NCBI RefSeq assembly: GCF_023701695.1 | Contig: NZ_JAJOZC010000001.1 | Span: forward strand, 2,790,001 to 2,854,000 | DNA length: 64,000 bases | DNA from: Streptomyces sp. RKAG290 | Lineage (GTDB): Bacteria > Actinomycetota > Actinomycetes > Streptomycetales > Streptomycetaceae | Reading direction: 5' to 3' | In this document: in pieces, positions 27,489-36,924 of the stretch | Layout of the letters: each line of letters begins with the position of its first letter | Position numbering within the stretch: position 1 is the first letter of the stretch | Translations under genes and position numbers: made by a program | Notes under the pieces: generated by a model | The model's database searches: none | What the model was told of the DNA's origin: nothing | The model's input: the letters and a program-made list of their open reading frames with translations, nothing else

Positions 27489-28379
27489 TCAGGCGGTGAT
27501 GTCCTTCGCCGTGAAGCGCGCCCAGGCCGCCGAGCCGAACACCGCCGCGTACAGCCCCTGCAACTCCAGGTTCTTCAGCACCTCGTCCCAGTAGACGGGT
27601 GCGCGCAGCAGGTCCGCGAAGGACAGCCAGTAGTGCGGGAAGAGATACGGGTGGATGCCGTCGAGCTGCGGGATCGTGTCCAGGATCTGCACCGTGATCA
27701 GGACCCCGACCGTCGCCGCCATCGCGGCGATGCCGCTGTTGGTGAGTGTCGAGACGAACAGTCCGAGCGCCGCGAATCCGATCAGTGACGCCGCGACCGC
27801 CACCGCGATGAGCCCCGCTCTCCACAGCCCCTCGCCGAAGCCGATCCGGGTGCCGGAGATCGTCGTGACCTCACCGAGGGGGAACAGCAGCGCGCCCACG
27901 GCCAGTGCGGACGCCGCCACGACCAGGGTCGCGACCAGGCAGAAGGCCAGCGTGGTGGCGTACTTGGTGAGCAGCAGCCGGGTCCGGCCGGCCGGGGCGA
28001 CCAGCAGGTAGCGCAGCGTTCCCGCGTCGGCCTCGCCGGCGACACAGTCGCCCGCGATGACGCCCACCGCCATCGGGAGGAAGACCGGGAGCGTGGCGGC
28101 GAGGGAGGCGAAGACCAGGAAGAGGCCGTTGTTGGTCACCTGGGAGAGGAAGGCGGGCCCGGCCCCGCCTTCGCCGGGACCGGTCGACGAACCGTCGGCC
28201 GTCTCGATCCGTACCGCGATCCCGATCAGTACGGGGACGGCGGCCAGCACGCCGAGCAGGGCGACGGTGCGCCAGCGGCGCAGGGTCGTGGTCAGTTCGG
28301 AGCGCAGGATGCCGAGCGTCCACAGCGGGTTGCGCCGCAGCGGACGGGCCTCGTCGCGTTCGAGCTCAGCCTGCGACAT
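27489..28379 (-). CDS. ABC-2 type transporter permease
   Basis: A 296-residue permease with about six membrane helices and one external loop with a Ser/Gly/Glu-rich stretch (residues 60-75). The N-terminal amphipathic region (RNPLWTLGILRSELTTTLRRWR) and ..VAPAGRTRLLLTKYATTL are typical of bacterial ABC-2 exporters. It overlaps the ATPase gene by 14 bases, so the two are coupled. It forms an exporter with that ATPase; cargo unknown, with antibiotics, lipids or proteins all possible. Confidence 0.9.
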   Translation of the reverse strand: MSQAELERDEARPLRRNPLWTLGILRSELTTTLRRWRTVALLGVLAAVPVLIGIAVRIETADGSSTGPGEGGAGPAFLSQVTNNGLFLVFASLAATLPVFLPMAVGVIAGDCVAGEADAGTLRYLLVAPAGRTRLLLTKYATTLAFCLVATLVVAASALAVGALLFPLGEVTTISGTRIGFGEGLWRAGLIAVAVAASLIGFAALGLFVSTLTNSGIAAMAATVGVLITVQILDTIPQLDGIHPYLFPHYWLSFADLLRAPVYWDEVLKNLELQGLYAAVFGSAAWARFTAKDITA

Positions 28380-29319
28380 CGAATCCCTCTCCGGTGAGTG
28401 CGACGAAGGCGTCCTCCAGCGAGGCCCGTTCGACGCCGAAGGACCGGACCCGGACGCCGCCGCGCACCAAGGCGGCGCTCAGGTCGGCGAGTTCGACCGA
28501 GCCCGGCGGTGCGTCGGCCCGCACCCGGTCGCCGTCGACGGTGAGTCCGCCGACTCCGTGCTCGCCGAGGATGCGGACGGCGTCGGCCGGGTCCGGAGTG
28601 GTGACGGCGAGACGGCCGCGGGCGCCCGCCGCGAGATCGGCGACCGGGCCCTGGGTGATCAGCCGGCCCCGTGCCATGACGGCCGCGTGCGTGCACACCT
28701 GCTCGATCTCGTCGAGGAGGTGGGACGAGAGGAAGACCGTGGTGCCCTCGGCCGCCAGCTCCCGCACCAGGGTGCGGATCTCCCGCATGCCCTGCGGGTC
28801 CAGGCCGTTGGTGGGCTCGTCCAGGACGAGCAGCCGGCGGGGCCGGAGCAGGGCGGCGGCGAGGCCGAGCCGCTGTTTCATGCCGAGCGAGTACGCCCGG
28901 GCCTTCTTGCCGGCCGCGGCCGCCAGGCCGACCCGGTCCAGGGCGTGGCCGACGCGGGCGCCGCGGGTGCGCGGGTCGGCGGTCGGGTCGGCGCGGTCGT
29001 AGCGCAGGAGGTTGTCCCGCCCGTTCAGGAAGCCGTACAGCGCCGGCCCCTCGATCAGCGCCCCGACCTGCGGAAGCACGCTGCGTGCCGAGCCCGGCAT
29101 CGGCCGGCCCAGGACGCTCGCGGTACCGGAAGTCGGCTCGATCAGGCCCATCAGCATCCGGATGGTGGTGGTCTTCCCGGAGCCGTTGGGCCCGAGGAAC
29201 CCGAAGACGCTGCCGCCCGGGACATCGAGGTCGAGCCCGTCCACAGCGAGCTGACCGCCCCGGTACCGCTTGGTCAGGCCCCGGGTCTCGATCACGGGCG
29301 CGGCTTCGGCCCCTGTCAT
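28366..29319 (-). CDS. ABC transporter ATP-binding protein (exporter type)
   Basis: A 317-residue ATPase of the DrrA/CcmA-like exporter group. Walker A GPNGSGKT is at 43-50, the signature YSLGMKQR at 143-150, Walker B LLVLDEP at 163-169 and the switch histidine H200. A C-terminal domain of about 90 residues follows, as in drug-exporter ATPases. It pairs with the overlapping ABC-2 permease. The LolA-like gene upstream may be part of the same functional set, but a terminator hairpin separates them. Confidence 0.93.
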   Translation of the reverse strand: MTGAEAAPVIETRGLTKRYRGGQLAVDGLDLDVPGGSVFGFLGPNGSGKTTTIRMLMGLIEPTSGTASVLGRPMPGSARSVLPQVGALIEGPALYGFLNGRDNLLRYDRADPTADPRTRGARVGHALDRVGLAAAAGKKARAYSLGMKQRLGLAAALLRPRRLLVLDEPTNGLDPQGMREIRTLVRELAAEGTTVFLSSHLLDEIEQVCTHAAVMARGRLITQGPVADLAAGARGRLAVTTPDPADAVRILGEHGVGGLTVDGDRVRADAPPGSVELADLSAALVRGGVRVRSFGVERASLEDAFVALTGEGFDVAG

Positions 29320-29374
29320 GTCTGCTCCCCATGGGTTCGGCGGAACGGATTCACCGGGGCCGCCGCGGATCGCG

Positions 29375-29409
29375 CCCGCCCCGCCGTATGGAGGCTACGG
29401 CGGGGCGGG
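29375..29409 (-). terminator. Hairpin terminator after the LolA-like gene
   Basis: Perfect 14-bp arms at 29375-29388 and 29396-29409 with loop TGGAGGC, 28 bases past the LolA-like stop and upstream of the ABC ATPase gene. Confidence 0.8.
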
Positions 29410-29436
29410 TGCGTGGTGCGCGGGACGCTGCGGGTG

Positions 29437-30657
29437 TCAGCCGGCGTTGTCGGCCGCCTTCACCAGCGCGTCCTTCGTGACCGCGCCGACGTACACCCTG
29501 CCGTCGTCCGTCATCAGCGCGTTGACCAGGCGGGTCTTGAAGACCGTGCCCGAACCGAACTTGCCGGTGACCTTGTCGCCGAGCGCGTCCAGGAACTGCT
29601 GCGCCTCGGCCGGTACGTCACCCGAGGCCTTCGAGGGGAGACCGGTGCCGCCGGGGGTCTTGATCTCGGCGATCGTGTTCCAGCCCTTGCCGATCACGTT
29701 CAGGCCCTCGAGCGCGCTCAGGTCGCCCGGCGCCTTCTCGGCCTTCTTGTGGGTGCCCGTCTCGTCCGCCTCGGTCACCTTGGCGCCCTTGGGCGGGGTG
29801 AAGGAGAACGTGGACGCGGCCGGCTTGCCGAAGTCGACCGAGGTGAATCCGGCGTCGACCGCCGCCTTGCCGCCCGCGCTGGGCTGCAGGGTGAACTTGA
29901 GCGGTACGCCGCTCTTCGCGTCCACCGCGACGGTGATCGAACCGACCGTCGAACCGCTCTGCTCCGGCTTGATGACCAGCTTGTACGCATCGCGCCCGGC
30001 GACCTGCGCGGTGCCGTCGACCGTCACGGACGTGGTGCCGTCGGCGGCCTTCAGGGCCTGTTCGGCCAGTGCCTTCGGCGTGGTCGGTACGCCCTCGGGA
30101 GCCTTGTGCTCGCCGCGCTTCGCACCGCCCTGTGCCTTGTCCTTCGCGTGGTAGACCTCGTTGGACTTGCTGTCGTACGCCCAGACCTGGTCACCGTTGT
30201 GGACGACGCTGTACTCGGACGCCTTGTCCAGGACGGACACCCGCTGCTTCTCGGGGCCGTCGGCGGCCACCCGGAGGGTGTGCGTGCCGGATGCCAGCTC
30301 CGTCAGCTTCGCCTGCGGATCGGCGCCCGACCCGTCCTTGCCCGCGGCGTCCGGGGCGAGGGAACCGGTCAGCCCGCCCATCGACGGGATGCCGAGGTCG
30401 GTGGTGATCTTCACCGTGCCGGAGAGCTGCTGCGTGTCCGATGCGGCGATCTTCTCGATGAGTTCCTGCGCGGTGATCTCCGGCAGATCGGGGTCACCCG
30501 AGCTTGCGAGCGCCGGGACCAGCCCGATCGTCGCGGCCGCCACTCCCGCCACCGCGACCGGGACGATGTAGCGCACCGCCTTGCCGCGGCGTACGACGGT
30601 GCCTCCGGTCCCGTCCGCTGCCGTGCCGTTGGTCGCTGCGCTGTCGTTCGGTGCCAT
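29437..30657 (-). CDS. LolA-like / outer-membrane-lipoprotein-carrier-fold membrane-anchored protein
   Basis: A 406-residue protein with a basic cytoplasmic N-terminus, one membrane helix (about 29-49) and a large extracytoplasmic domain. The external part fits the LolA/LppX-like fold seen in streptomycete proteins: an early ITAQELIEKIAASDTQQLSGTVKI strand-helix, then KASEYSVVHNGDQVWAYDSKSNEVYHA, then SGVPLKFTL. Gram-positives have no outer membrane, so a lipid- or lipoprotein-binding or sensor role at the membrane surface is more likely. I chose ATG 30655-30657 because GGAGG lies 11 bases upstream; the frame is open to 30708. Confidence 0.85.
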   Translation of the reverse strand: MAPNDSAATNGTAADGTGGTVVRRGKAVRYIVPVAVAGVAAATIGLVPALASSGDPDLPEITAQELIEKIAASDTQQLSGTVKITTDLGIPSMGGLTGSLAPDAAGKDGSGADPQAKLTELASGTHTLRVAADGPEKQRVSVLDKASEYSVVHNGDQVWAYDSKSNEVYHAKDKAQGGAKRGEHKAPEGVPTTPKALAEQALKAADGTTSVTVDGTAQVAGRDAYKLVIKPEQSGSTVGSITVAVDAKSGVPLKFTLQPSAGGKAAVDAGFTSVDFGKPAASTFSFTPPKGAKVTEADETGTHKKAEKAPGDLSALEGLNVIGKGWNTIAEIKTPGGTGLPSKASGDVPAEAQQFLDALGDKVTGKFGSGTVFKTRLVNALMTDDGRVYVGAVTKDALVKAADNAG

Positions 30658-30786
30658 GTGTGCCCTACCTCCGTGGTCGGCGGCTTCCGTCCGGATGCAC
30701 TCGTCCACTCCCTGCCGCCATTCTCATGCGTCTTGGTCAGGAGTGGTTGTTATCCATCTGACCAAATCGGCCGGGTTCAGGCGTCA

Positions 30787-30833
30787 CCCCGCGGGAGCAA
30801 CTCCGTATACCTCTTCGGTATGACACCGCGGGG
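30787..30833 (-). terminator. Nested hairpin after the polyprenyl synthase gene
   Basis: Outer arms CCCCGCGG (30787-30794) and CCGCGGGG (30826-30833) enclose an inner ATACC-TCTTC-GGTAT hairpin. It lies 43 bases past the stop of the minus-strand polyprenyl synthase, inside a 218-base gap that otherwise should hold the promoter of the LolA-like gene. Confidence 0.6.
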
Positions 30834-30875
30834 CCGTTGCGCCGCCGACCCGTAGGGGCCGGCGAGCAGCCGGTC

Positions 30876-31886
30876 TCAGCCCGCGCGGTGCACCACGGCG
30901 TCGCACATCTCTTCCAGGGCGGCCTTGGCGTAGCACTCCGGCAGCGGGGCCAGCGTGGCCCGCGCCTCCTCGGCGTAGCGGACCGTGTCGCGCCTGGCCT
31001 GGCCGAGCGCCGGGTGGGCGCGCAGCCGGCGCAGCGCCTCGTCGAGCCGTGCGCCGTCGCTGAGGTCGCCGTCCAGCAGCTCGACGAGCTCCAGGTCGTC
31101 CGGCTTCCCGTCGGCCGCCGCCTGCGCCCTCAGGTGGAGTACGGGCAGCGTCGGGATGCCTTCGAGGAGGTCGGTGCCGGGGGTCTTGCCGGACTCGTGG
31201 GAGTCGGAGGCGATGTCGAGCACGTCGTCGGCGAGCTGGAAGGCGACGCCGAGGCGCTCGCCGTACTGGGTGAGGATGTCGGTCACCGACTCGTCGGCAC
31301 CGGCCATCATCGCGCCGAACCGGCACGCCACGGCGACCAGCGACCCGGTCTTGCCGCGCAGCACGTCCAGGTAGTGGTCGACCGGGTCGCGGCCGTCGCG
31401 CGGGCCCGCGGTCTCCAGGATCTGGCCGGTGACCAGCCGCTCGAACGCCTCCGCCTGGATGCGCACGGCCTCGGGGCCGAGGTCGGCCAGGATGTGCGAG
31501 GCGCGGGCGAAGAGGAAGTCGCCGGTCAGCACGGCCACCGAGTTGCCCCAGCGGGAATTGGCGCTGTCGACGCCGCGGCGTACGTCGGCCTCGTCCATCA
31601 CGTCGTCGTGGTACAGCGTCGCGAGGTGCGTCAGCTCGACGACCACGGCGGCGGGCACCACGCCGGGGGCGTCGGCGTCACCGAACTGCGCCGTGAGCAT
31701 CGCGAGCAGCGGCCGGAACCGCTTGCCCCCTGCGAGTACCAGGTGCTGCGCGGCCTCCGTGATGAAGGGCACCTCGCTCTTGGTGGCATCGAGCAGCCCC
31801 GACTCGACAGCAGCCAAACCGGCCTGGACACCGGCCTCAAGAGCCTGGTCCCGCACGCTCAGTCCGAACGGCCCGACGACGGTCAC
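30876..31886 (-). CDS. Polyprenyl diphosphate synthase (long chain, all-trans)
   Basis: A 336-residue prenyl elongase that condenses isopentenyl diphosphate onto an allylic primer. The first aspartate-rich motif DDVMD is at 94-98 and the second, DDVLD, at 220-224; the GGKRFRP and GKT (178-180) substrate-binding residues are present. The residues five and four before the first motif are small (Ala, Thr) rather than aromatic, which in this family fits long chains. I infer that it makes the heptaprenyl-to-nonaprenyl tail of menaquinone, the substrate of the complex I enzymes encoded nearby. GTG start 31884-31886, divergent from the peptide transporter gene. Confidence 0.92.
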   Translation of the reverse strand: MTVVGPFGLSVRDQALEAGVQAGLAAVESGLLDATKSEVPFITEAAQHLVLAGGKRFRPLLAMLTAQFGDADAPGVVPAAVVVELTHLATLYHDDVMDEADVRRGVDSANSRWGNSVAVLTGDFLFARASHILADLGPEAVRIQAEAFERLVTGQILETAGPRDGRDPVDHYLDVLRGKTGSLVAVACRFGAMMAGADESVTDILTQYGERLGVAFQLADDVLDIASDSHESGKTPGTDLLEGIPTLPVLHLRAQAAADGKPDDLELVELLDGDLSDGARLDEALRRLRAHPALGQARRDTVRYAEEARATLAPLPECYAKAALEEMCDAVVHRAG

Positions 31887-32042
31887 GAGGGGATCTCCTG
31901 TCTGCTGACGATCACACGGAATGTCGATGTGTCGCTGTCCTCACTCAAGTCAGCGTATCCGGTCCCCTTTGGATCACCGTGGGCGCCTTCCCGCCACCGC
32001 CGGTATGTTCGGGATCAGCTCATACGATCAGGAGTTGTCGCT

Positions 32043-33542
32043 TTGTCCCACACCGCTACCGACACCGAATCCGCCCAGCCCCCGCCCGGTGACGACCACG
32101 CCTTCTTCGGCCACCCACGGGGTCTGATGACCCTGTCCGGCCTGGAGGTCTGGGAGCGGTTCTCGTTCCTCGGCATGCAGGCGATCCTGGTCCTCTACTT
32201 CGCCGACTCCGTCAGCAACGGCGGCCTGGGCATGGAGGCGGGTACCGCCGCGTCCGTCTCCGCGGCCTACGGCACCCTCGTCTACCTGGTCTCCGTGGCC
32301 GGCGGCTGGCTGGCCGACCGGATCCTCGGCTCCTACCGGGCCGTGCTGTACGGCGGCATCCTCATCGCTCTCGGGCATTACGCCATGGCGGTGCCCGCCA
32401 ACGTCATGACCTGGGTCGGCCTCGGCCTGATCAGCGCCGGGACGGGCCTGCTCAAGCCCAACGTGGCCACCATGGTCGGCAAGCTCTACCGCACCGACGA
32501 CGAGCGCCGCGACGCCGGCTTCGCCCTGTACTACATGGGCATCAACATCGGTGCGTTCCTCGGCCCGCTGATCACCGGCTGGCTCGGTGACCACGCGAGC
32601 TGGCACTGGGGTTTCTCGGCCGCCGCGTTCGGCATGACACTCGGCCTGATCCAGTACGTGCTGGGCCGCCGTCACCTGGCCGGGCGTAAGAACGCCGCCG
32701 AGTTCGCGCTGGCCCCGGAACCGATGCGCCGGGCGGTCCGGCTGATCATCGTCGGCACCCTCGCGATCGCCGCCCTCGCCACCGTTCTGGCCCTGGCGGG
32801 CTGGCTGACCATGGACCGCTTCGTCGACGTGCTCACCGTCATCTCGGTGATCGCGCCGGTGGTGTACTTCGTGGTGATGTTCCGCAGCCCCCGGGTCACC
32901 GCGGAGGAGCGCGGCAGGCTGCGCCCGTACGTGGTGCTGTTCCTGGCCTCCGTCGTCTTCAACTTCATCCTCTTCCAGGCGTACTCGACGATGATGCTGC
33001 TGGCGTCGACCAACGCCCGCACCGAGATCTTCGGCTTCCACTTCCCGGCCAGCTGGTACGCCTCCGCGCTCGGCGCCTTCGAGGTGGCGCTGGCCCCGGT
33101 GGTCGCCGCCGTCTGGGCGAAGATGGGGCCCCGCCAGCCGCACGCCTCCAACAAGATCGCGATGGGGGTGATCCTCGGCGGGCTCTCGTTCCTGCTGATG
33201 GTCCTGCCCACCTCCGGGCACGCCGGGGACAGCTACAAGATGGCCGCCTGGTGGATCGTCGGCTCGTATCTGCTGCTCGGCCTCGGCGACATCCTGCTGG
33301 AGACCTCCGGCATGTCCGCGACCACGAAGCTCGCCCCCAAGGCGTTCGCCAGCCAGACGATGGCGCTCTGGTTCCTCTCACTGGCCCTCGCCAACGGCAT
33401 CCAGGCACAGATCGTGAAGCTGTACGGCGAGGTCTCCAACCCCGCCTACTTCGGTGTCAATGGCGCTATCGCGGTGGCGGCCGGTCTGGCCGTCATCGCC
33501 GCCGCCCCCTGGCTGAAGCGCACCATGCACCCCGTCCACTGA
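32043..33542 (+). CDS. POT/PTR2-family proton-coupled peptide transporter
   Basis: A 499-residue major-facilitator transporter of di- and tripeptides, proton driven. The diagnostic E-x-x-E-R-F motif is in SGLEVWERFSFLGM near the start. GGWLADRILGSYR is the loop 2-3 motif, and YYMGINIGAFLGPLITGWLG is the PTR2 signature. It has 12-14 hydrophobic helices. I chose the TTG at 32043 because AGGAG sits 8 bases upstream and the protein then starts MSHTATDTES; the longer open frame is shadow. It is separated by nine bases from a CocE-type hydrolase gene, so the two probably form an operon. Confidence 0.93.
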   Translation: MSHTATDTESAQPPPGDDHAFFGHPRGLMTLSGLEVWERFSFLGMQAILVLYFADSVSNGGLGMEAGTAASVSAAYGTLVYLVSVAGGWLADRILGSYRAVLYGGILIALGHYAMAVPANVMTWVGLGLISAGTGLLKPNVATMVGKLYRTDDERRDAGFALYYMGINIGAFLGPLITGWLGDHASWHWGFSAAAFGMTLGLIQYVLGRRHLAGRKNAAEFALAPEPMRRAVRLIIVGTLAIAALATVLALAGWLTMDRFVDVLTVISVIAPVVYFVVMFRSPRVTAEERGRLRPYVVLFLASVVFNFILFQAYSTMMLLASTNARTEIFGFHFPASWYASALGAFEVALAPVVAAVWAKMGPRQPHASNKIAMGVILGGLSFLLMVLPTSGHAGDSYKMAAWWIVGSYLLLGLGDILLETSGMSATTKLAPKAFASQTMALWFLSLALANGIQAQIVKLYGEVSNPAYFGVNGAIAVAAGLAVIAAAPWLKRTMHPVH

Positions 33543-33551
33543 GGTAGCCCC

Positions 33552-35546
33552 ATGCACATCCGCACCGAGTTCCCGTACGAGACGACCCACGAGGACATCC
33601 GCATCCCGCTGCCGGACGGCACCCGGCTGTACGCCCGGATCTGGCGGCCGGTCACGGACGAACCCGTACCCGCGCTGCTGGAGTACCTCCCGTACCGGCT
33701 GAGCGACTGGACGGCGCCGCGCGACTGGCAGCGCCACCCCTGGTACGCGGGCCACGGCTACGCCTCGGTGCGGGTCGACGTGCGGGGCCACGGCAACAGC
33801 GAGGGGCTGCCGGGCGACGAGTACGACGCGACGGAGCTCGCCGACGGCGTCGCCGTCGTGCACTGGCTGGCCCAGCAGGAGTGGTGCTCGGGCCGGGTCG
33901 GCATGTTCGGCATCTCCTGGGGCGGTTTCAACTCGCTCCAGATCGCCGCGCTCGCCCCCGAGCCGCTGAAGGCGATCGTCACCGTGTGCTCGGCCGACGA
34001 CCGCTACGACAACGACGTCCACTACATGGGCGGATCGGTCCTGGCCGTGGACATGCACGCCTGGGCCGCGACCATGCTGGCCTTCGTCTGCCGGCCGCCC
34101 GACCCGGCGCAGGTCGGCGACGCGTGGAAGGACATGTGGCTGGAGCGGCTGGAGGCCGTCGATCCCTTCATCCACACCTGGCTGGCGCACCAGACGCGCG
34201 ACGACTACTGGAAGCACGGCAGTGTCTGCGAGGACTACTCCGCCATCGAGGCGAACGTCCTCGCGGTCGGCGGCTGGCACGACCCCTACCGCGACACCGT
34301 GCTCCGGCTGGTCGAGCACCTGGACCCTGCGAAGGTCCGCGGGCTGATCGGGCCCTGGTCGCACCAGTACCCCGACCGCGGTCTGCCGCCGGGGCCCGGC
34401 ATCGGCTTCCTCCAGGAGACGCTGCGCTGGTGGGACCAGCACCTGAAGGGCAAGGACACCGGCGTCATGGCGGAGCCGCTGCTGCGGTCCTGGATCAGCG
34501 AGTCGCACCGGCCCGCCACGGTGTACGAGACGCTGCCCGGCCGCTGGGTCGGGGACACCAGCTGGCCGTCGGAGAACGTCTCGCCGGTCGCGTACGCCCT
34601 GCAGGGCGGGCCGCAGACCGTCGACTCGCCGCAGCAGACCGGGGTGGACGCCGGCCGGTTCTTCCCGTTCGGCAACGACGCGGACCTGCCGCCCGACCAG
34701 CGCGACGAGGACGCCAAGTCGGTGTCCTTCGAGTTCCCCGTCGAGGCCGCCCCGATCGAGATCCTGGGCCGCCCCCGGGTACGGCTGCGCATCCGGATGG
34801 ACGTGCCGCGGGGCCAGGCGATCGCCCGGCTCTGCGACGTCGCCCCGGACGGCTCCTCCACCCTCGTCACCCGCGGCGTCCTCAACCTCTCCGCCCGGCA
34901 CGGCCGGGACCGGGCCGAGGACTGGCCGGCCGGGGCGACCGAGGACGTGACGTTCGACCTGAACGGCATCGGGCACACCTTCCCGCCCGGCCACCGGATC
35001 AGGCTCGCGGTCTCCTCCTCGTACTGGCCGTGGATCTGGCCGCAGGCCGGTTCGGCGGGCTTCACCCTGGACGCCGAAGGCAGCTTCGTCGAGCTGCCGG
35101 TGCGCCGGCACACCGAGGACCCCTCGATCCACTTCGAGGAGCCGGAGCAGTCGGAGCCGCTCGGCGTCGTCTACCCGGCCACGCTCGACGAGCAGCGCCC
35201 CGAGCGCCTGGTGATCCGCGACGTCGCCAAGGGCGAGTGGCGGATGGAGGTGGACCCGCGCTACGGCGGCACCCGGGTCTACCCGGACGGCCTCGAATTC
35301 ACCGAGGACGCGGTGGAGACGTACACCGTCCAGGAGAGCGACCCGCTCTCCGCGCGCACCCGGTCCGACTGGACGGTCCGGCTGCACCGGCCGGAGCTGG
35401 GCTGGAACGTGCTGGTCGAGACGCGTTCCGAGATCACCGCCGACGCCGCCGACTTCATCACCTCCAACGAGGTGGTGTGCAAGGACGGCGACGAGGTCGT
35501 CTTCCACCGGACCTGGGAGAAGCGCATCCCGCGCACGGCCGGCTGA
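33552..35546 (+). CDS. CocE/NonD-family alpha/beta hydrolase (X-Pro dipeptidyl peptidase S15-like)
   Basis: A 664-residue hydrolase. The alpha/beta core has S122 in the nucleophile elbow GISWGG, D244 in GGWHDPYR and H271 in GPWSHQ as the likely triad. The C-terminal beta domain (about 330-570) is the X-Pro dipeptidyl peptidase jelly roll. No signal peptide is seen, so it acts in the cytoplasm. GAGG precedes the ATG at good spacing, nine bases after the peptide transporter stop. Together they suggest uptake of small peptides followed by hydrolysis, possibly of proline peptides; esters are the alternative substrates of this family. Confidence 0.92.
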   Translation: MHIRTEFPYETTHEDIRIPLPDGTRLYARIWRPVTDEPVPALLEYLPYRLSDWTAPRDWQRHPWYAGHGYASVRVDVRGHGNSEGLPGDEYDATELADGVAVVHWLAQQEWCSGRVGMFGISWGGFNSLQIAALAPEPLKAIVTVCSADDRYDNDVHYMGGSVLAVDMHAWAATMLAFVCRPPDPAQVGDAWKDMWLERLEAVDPFIHTWLAHQTRDDYWKHGSVCEDYSAIEANVLAVGGWHDPYRDTVLRLVEHLDPAKVRGLIGPWSHQYPDRGLPPGPGIGFLQETLRWWDQHLKGKDTGVMAEPLLRSWISESHRPATVYETLPGRWVGDTSWPSENVSPVAYALQGGPQTVDSPQQTGVDAGRFFPFGNDADLPPDQRDEDAKSVSFEFPVEAAPIEILGRPRVRLRIRMDVPRGQAIARLCDVAPDGSSTLVTRGVLNLSARHGRDRAEDWPAGATEDVTFDLNGIGHTFPPGHRIRLAVSSSYWPWIWPQAGSAGFTLDAEGSFVELPVRRHTEDPSIHFEEPEQSEPLGVVYPATLDEQRPERLVIRDVAKGEWRMEVDPRYGGTRVYPDGLEFTEDAVETYTVQESDPLSARTRSDWTVRLHRPELGWNVLVETRSEITADAADFITSNEVVCKDGDEVVFHRTWEKRIPRTAG

Positions 35547-35561
35547 ACGGGACCGCCGTGC

Positions 35562-35587
35562 CCCCGCGTACCAGTCCGTGCGCGGGG
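35562..35587 (+). terminator. Short hairpin after the CocE-type gene
   Basis: CCCCGCG (35562-35568) pairs with CGCGGGG (35581-35587), seven bp with a 12-base loop, 15 bases past the stop. It is modest but well placed. Confidence 0.45.
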
Positions 35588-35694
35588 ATACGGTGGAACT
35601 TTCCGGGCATTGGGGATGGTTGGGGCACTGCCGCCGGGTAGTACCTCCGACGTAACGTGTCCCTCAAGCGACCTGGAAAGCGAGGCAGCAACAG

Positions 35695-36924
35695 ATGCCC
35701 GAGCAGAGCAGCCCGCTCGAACTGGCCGAGGGCGATCCCTTCGGTCCGCACAACCTTCCGTACGGCGTGTTCTCCACCCCCGACCGCCCCGACGAGCGAC
35801 GGGTCGGCGTCCGCATCGGCCGCCATGTGCTGGACGCCGGGGCGGCCGCGCTCGCCCTCGGCTCGCCCTATGCGCAACTGCTGGCCCATCCGGACCTGAT
35901 GCCGCTGCTCGCGGCCGGCCGCACCGCCTGGAGCGATGTGCGCCGGGCGCTGACCGCGTGGGTGACGGTCCCGGCCCACCGCGCGGACATCGAACCGCTG
36001 CTGCACCCGGTGGACTCCGTGACGCTCCATCTGCCCTACCGGGTGGCCGACTACGTCGACTTCTACGCCAGTGAGCACCACGCCACCAACGTCGGCCGGA
36101 TCTTCCGCCCGGACGGCGACGCCCTGACCCCCAACTGGAAGCACCTGCCGATCGGTTACCACGGCCGGGCGGGCACGGTCGTGGTCTCCGGTACGGATGT
36201 GGCGCGCCCGTCGGGACAGCGCAAGGCACCGGCCGACCCGGCTCCCGTCTTCGGCCCGTCCGTCAAGCTGGACATCGAGGCCGAGGTCGGCTTCGTCGTC
36301 GGCGTCGGCTCGGAGCAGGGCCGGTCCGTCGCGCTCGCCGACTTCCGCGAGCACGTCTTCGGTCTGTCGCTGCTCAACGACTGGTCGGCGCGCGACATCC
36401 AGGCGTGGGAGTACGTGCCGCTGGGCCCCTTCCTCGGCAAGTCGTTCGCCACGTCCGTCTCGGCGTGGGTGACACCGCTGGAGGCCCTGGAGGCGGCCCG
36501 CACCGGCCCGCCCGCCCGCGACTTCCCGCTGCTGCCCTACCTCGACGACGCGGACGAGGAGGAGCCGGGCGGCTTCGACCTGCGGCTCTCCGTCGCGATC
36601 AACGACCAGGTCGTCGCCGAGCCGCCGTTCTCCACCATGTACTGGACAGCGGCCCAGCAGCTGGCCCAGATGACGGTGAACGGCGCCTCGCTGCGCACCG
36701 GTGACCTCTACGGTTCCGGCACCATCAGCGGAGCCGAGCCGGCCCAGCGCGGCTCGCTGCTCGAACTCACCTGGAACGGGCGCGACCCGCTCGAACTCCG
36801 TGAGGGCAAGCGGACGTTCCTGGAGGACGGCGACACGGTGACGATCACGGCCTGGGCACCGGGTCCTGACGGCACCCGGGTCGGCCTCGGCGAAGTGACC
36901 GGACGGATCGTGTCCGCGCCATGA
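35695..36924 (+). CDS. fahA: Fumarylacetoacetase
   Basis: A 409-residue hydrolase that splits fumarylacetoacetate to fumarate and acetoacetate, the last step of tyrosine and phenylalanine breakdown. The metal- and substrate-binding VDFYASEHHATNVG contains the catalytic histidine H129. The metal ligands follow in EAEVGFVVG and LLNDWSARDIQAWEYVPLGPFLGKSFATS, matching the eukaryotic-type enzyme closely. The N-terminal SH3-like domain covers about 1-118. It overlaps the following GPP34 gene by four bases. No other tyrosine-degradation genes lie in the window. Confidence 0.96.
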   Translation: MPEQSSPLELAEGDPFGPHNLPYGVFSTPDRPDERRVGVRIGRHVLDAGAAALALGSPYAQLLAHPDLMPLLAAGRTAWSDVRRALTAWVTVPAHRADIEPLLHPVDSVTLHLPYRVADYVDFYASEHHATNVGRIFRPDGDALTPNWKHLPIGYHGRAGTVVVSGTDVARPSGQRKAPADPAPVFGPSVKLDIEAEVGFVVGVGSEQGRSVALADFREHVFGLSLLNDWSARDIQAWEYVPLGPFLGKSFATSVSAWVTPLEALEAARTGPPARDFPLLPYLDDADEEEPGGFDLRLSVAINDQVVAEPPFSTMYWTAAQQLAQMTVNGASLRTGDLYGSGTISGAEPAQRGSLLELTWNGRDPLELREGKRTFLEDGDTVTITAWAPGPDGTRVGLGEVTGRIVSAP

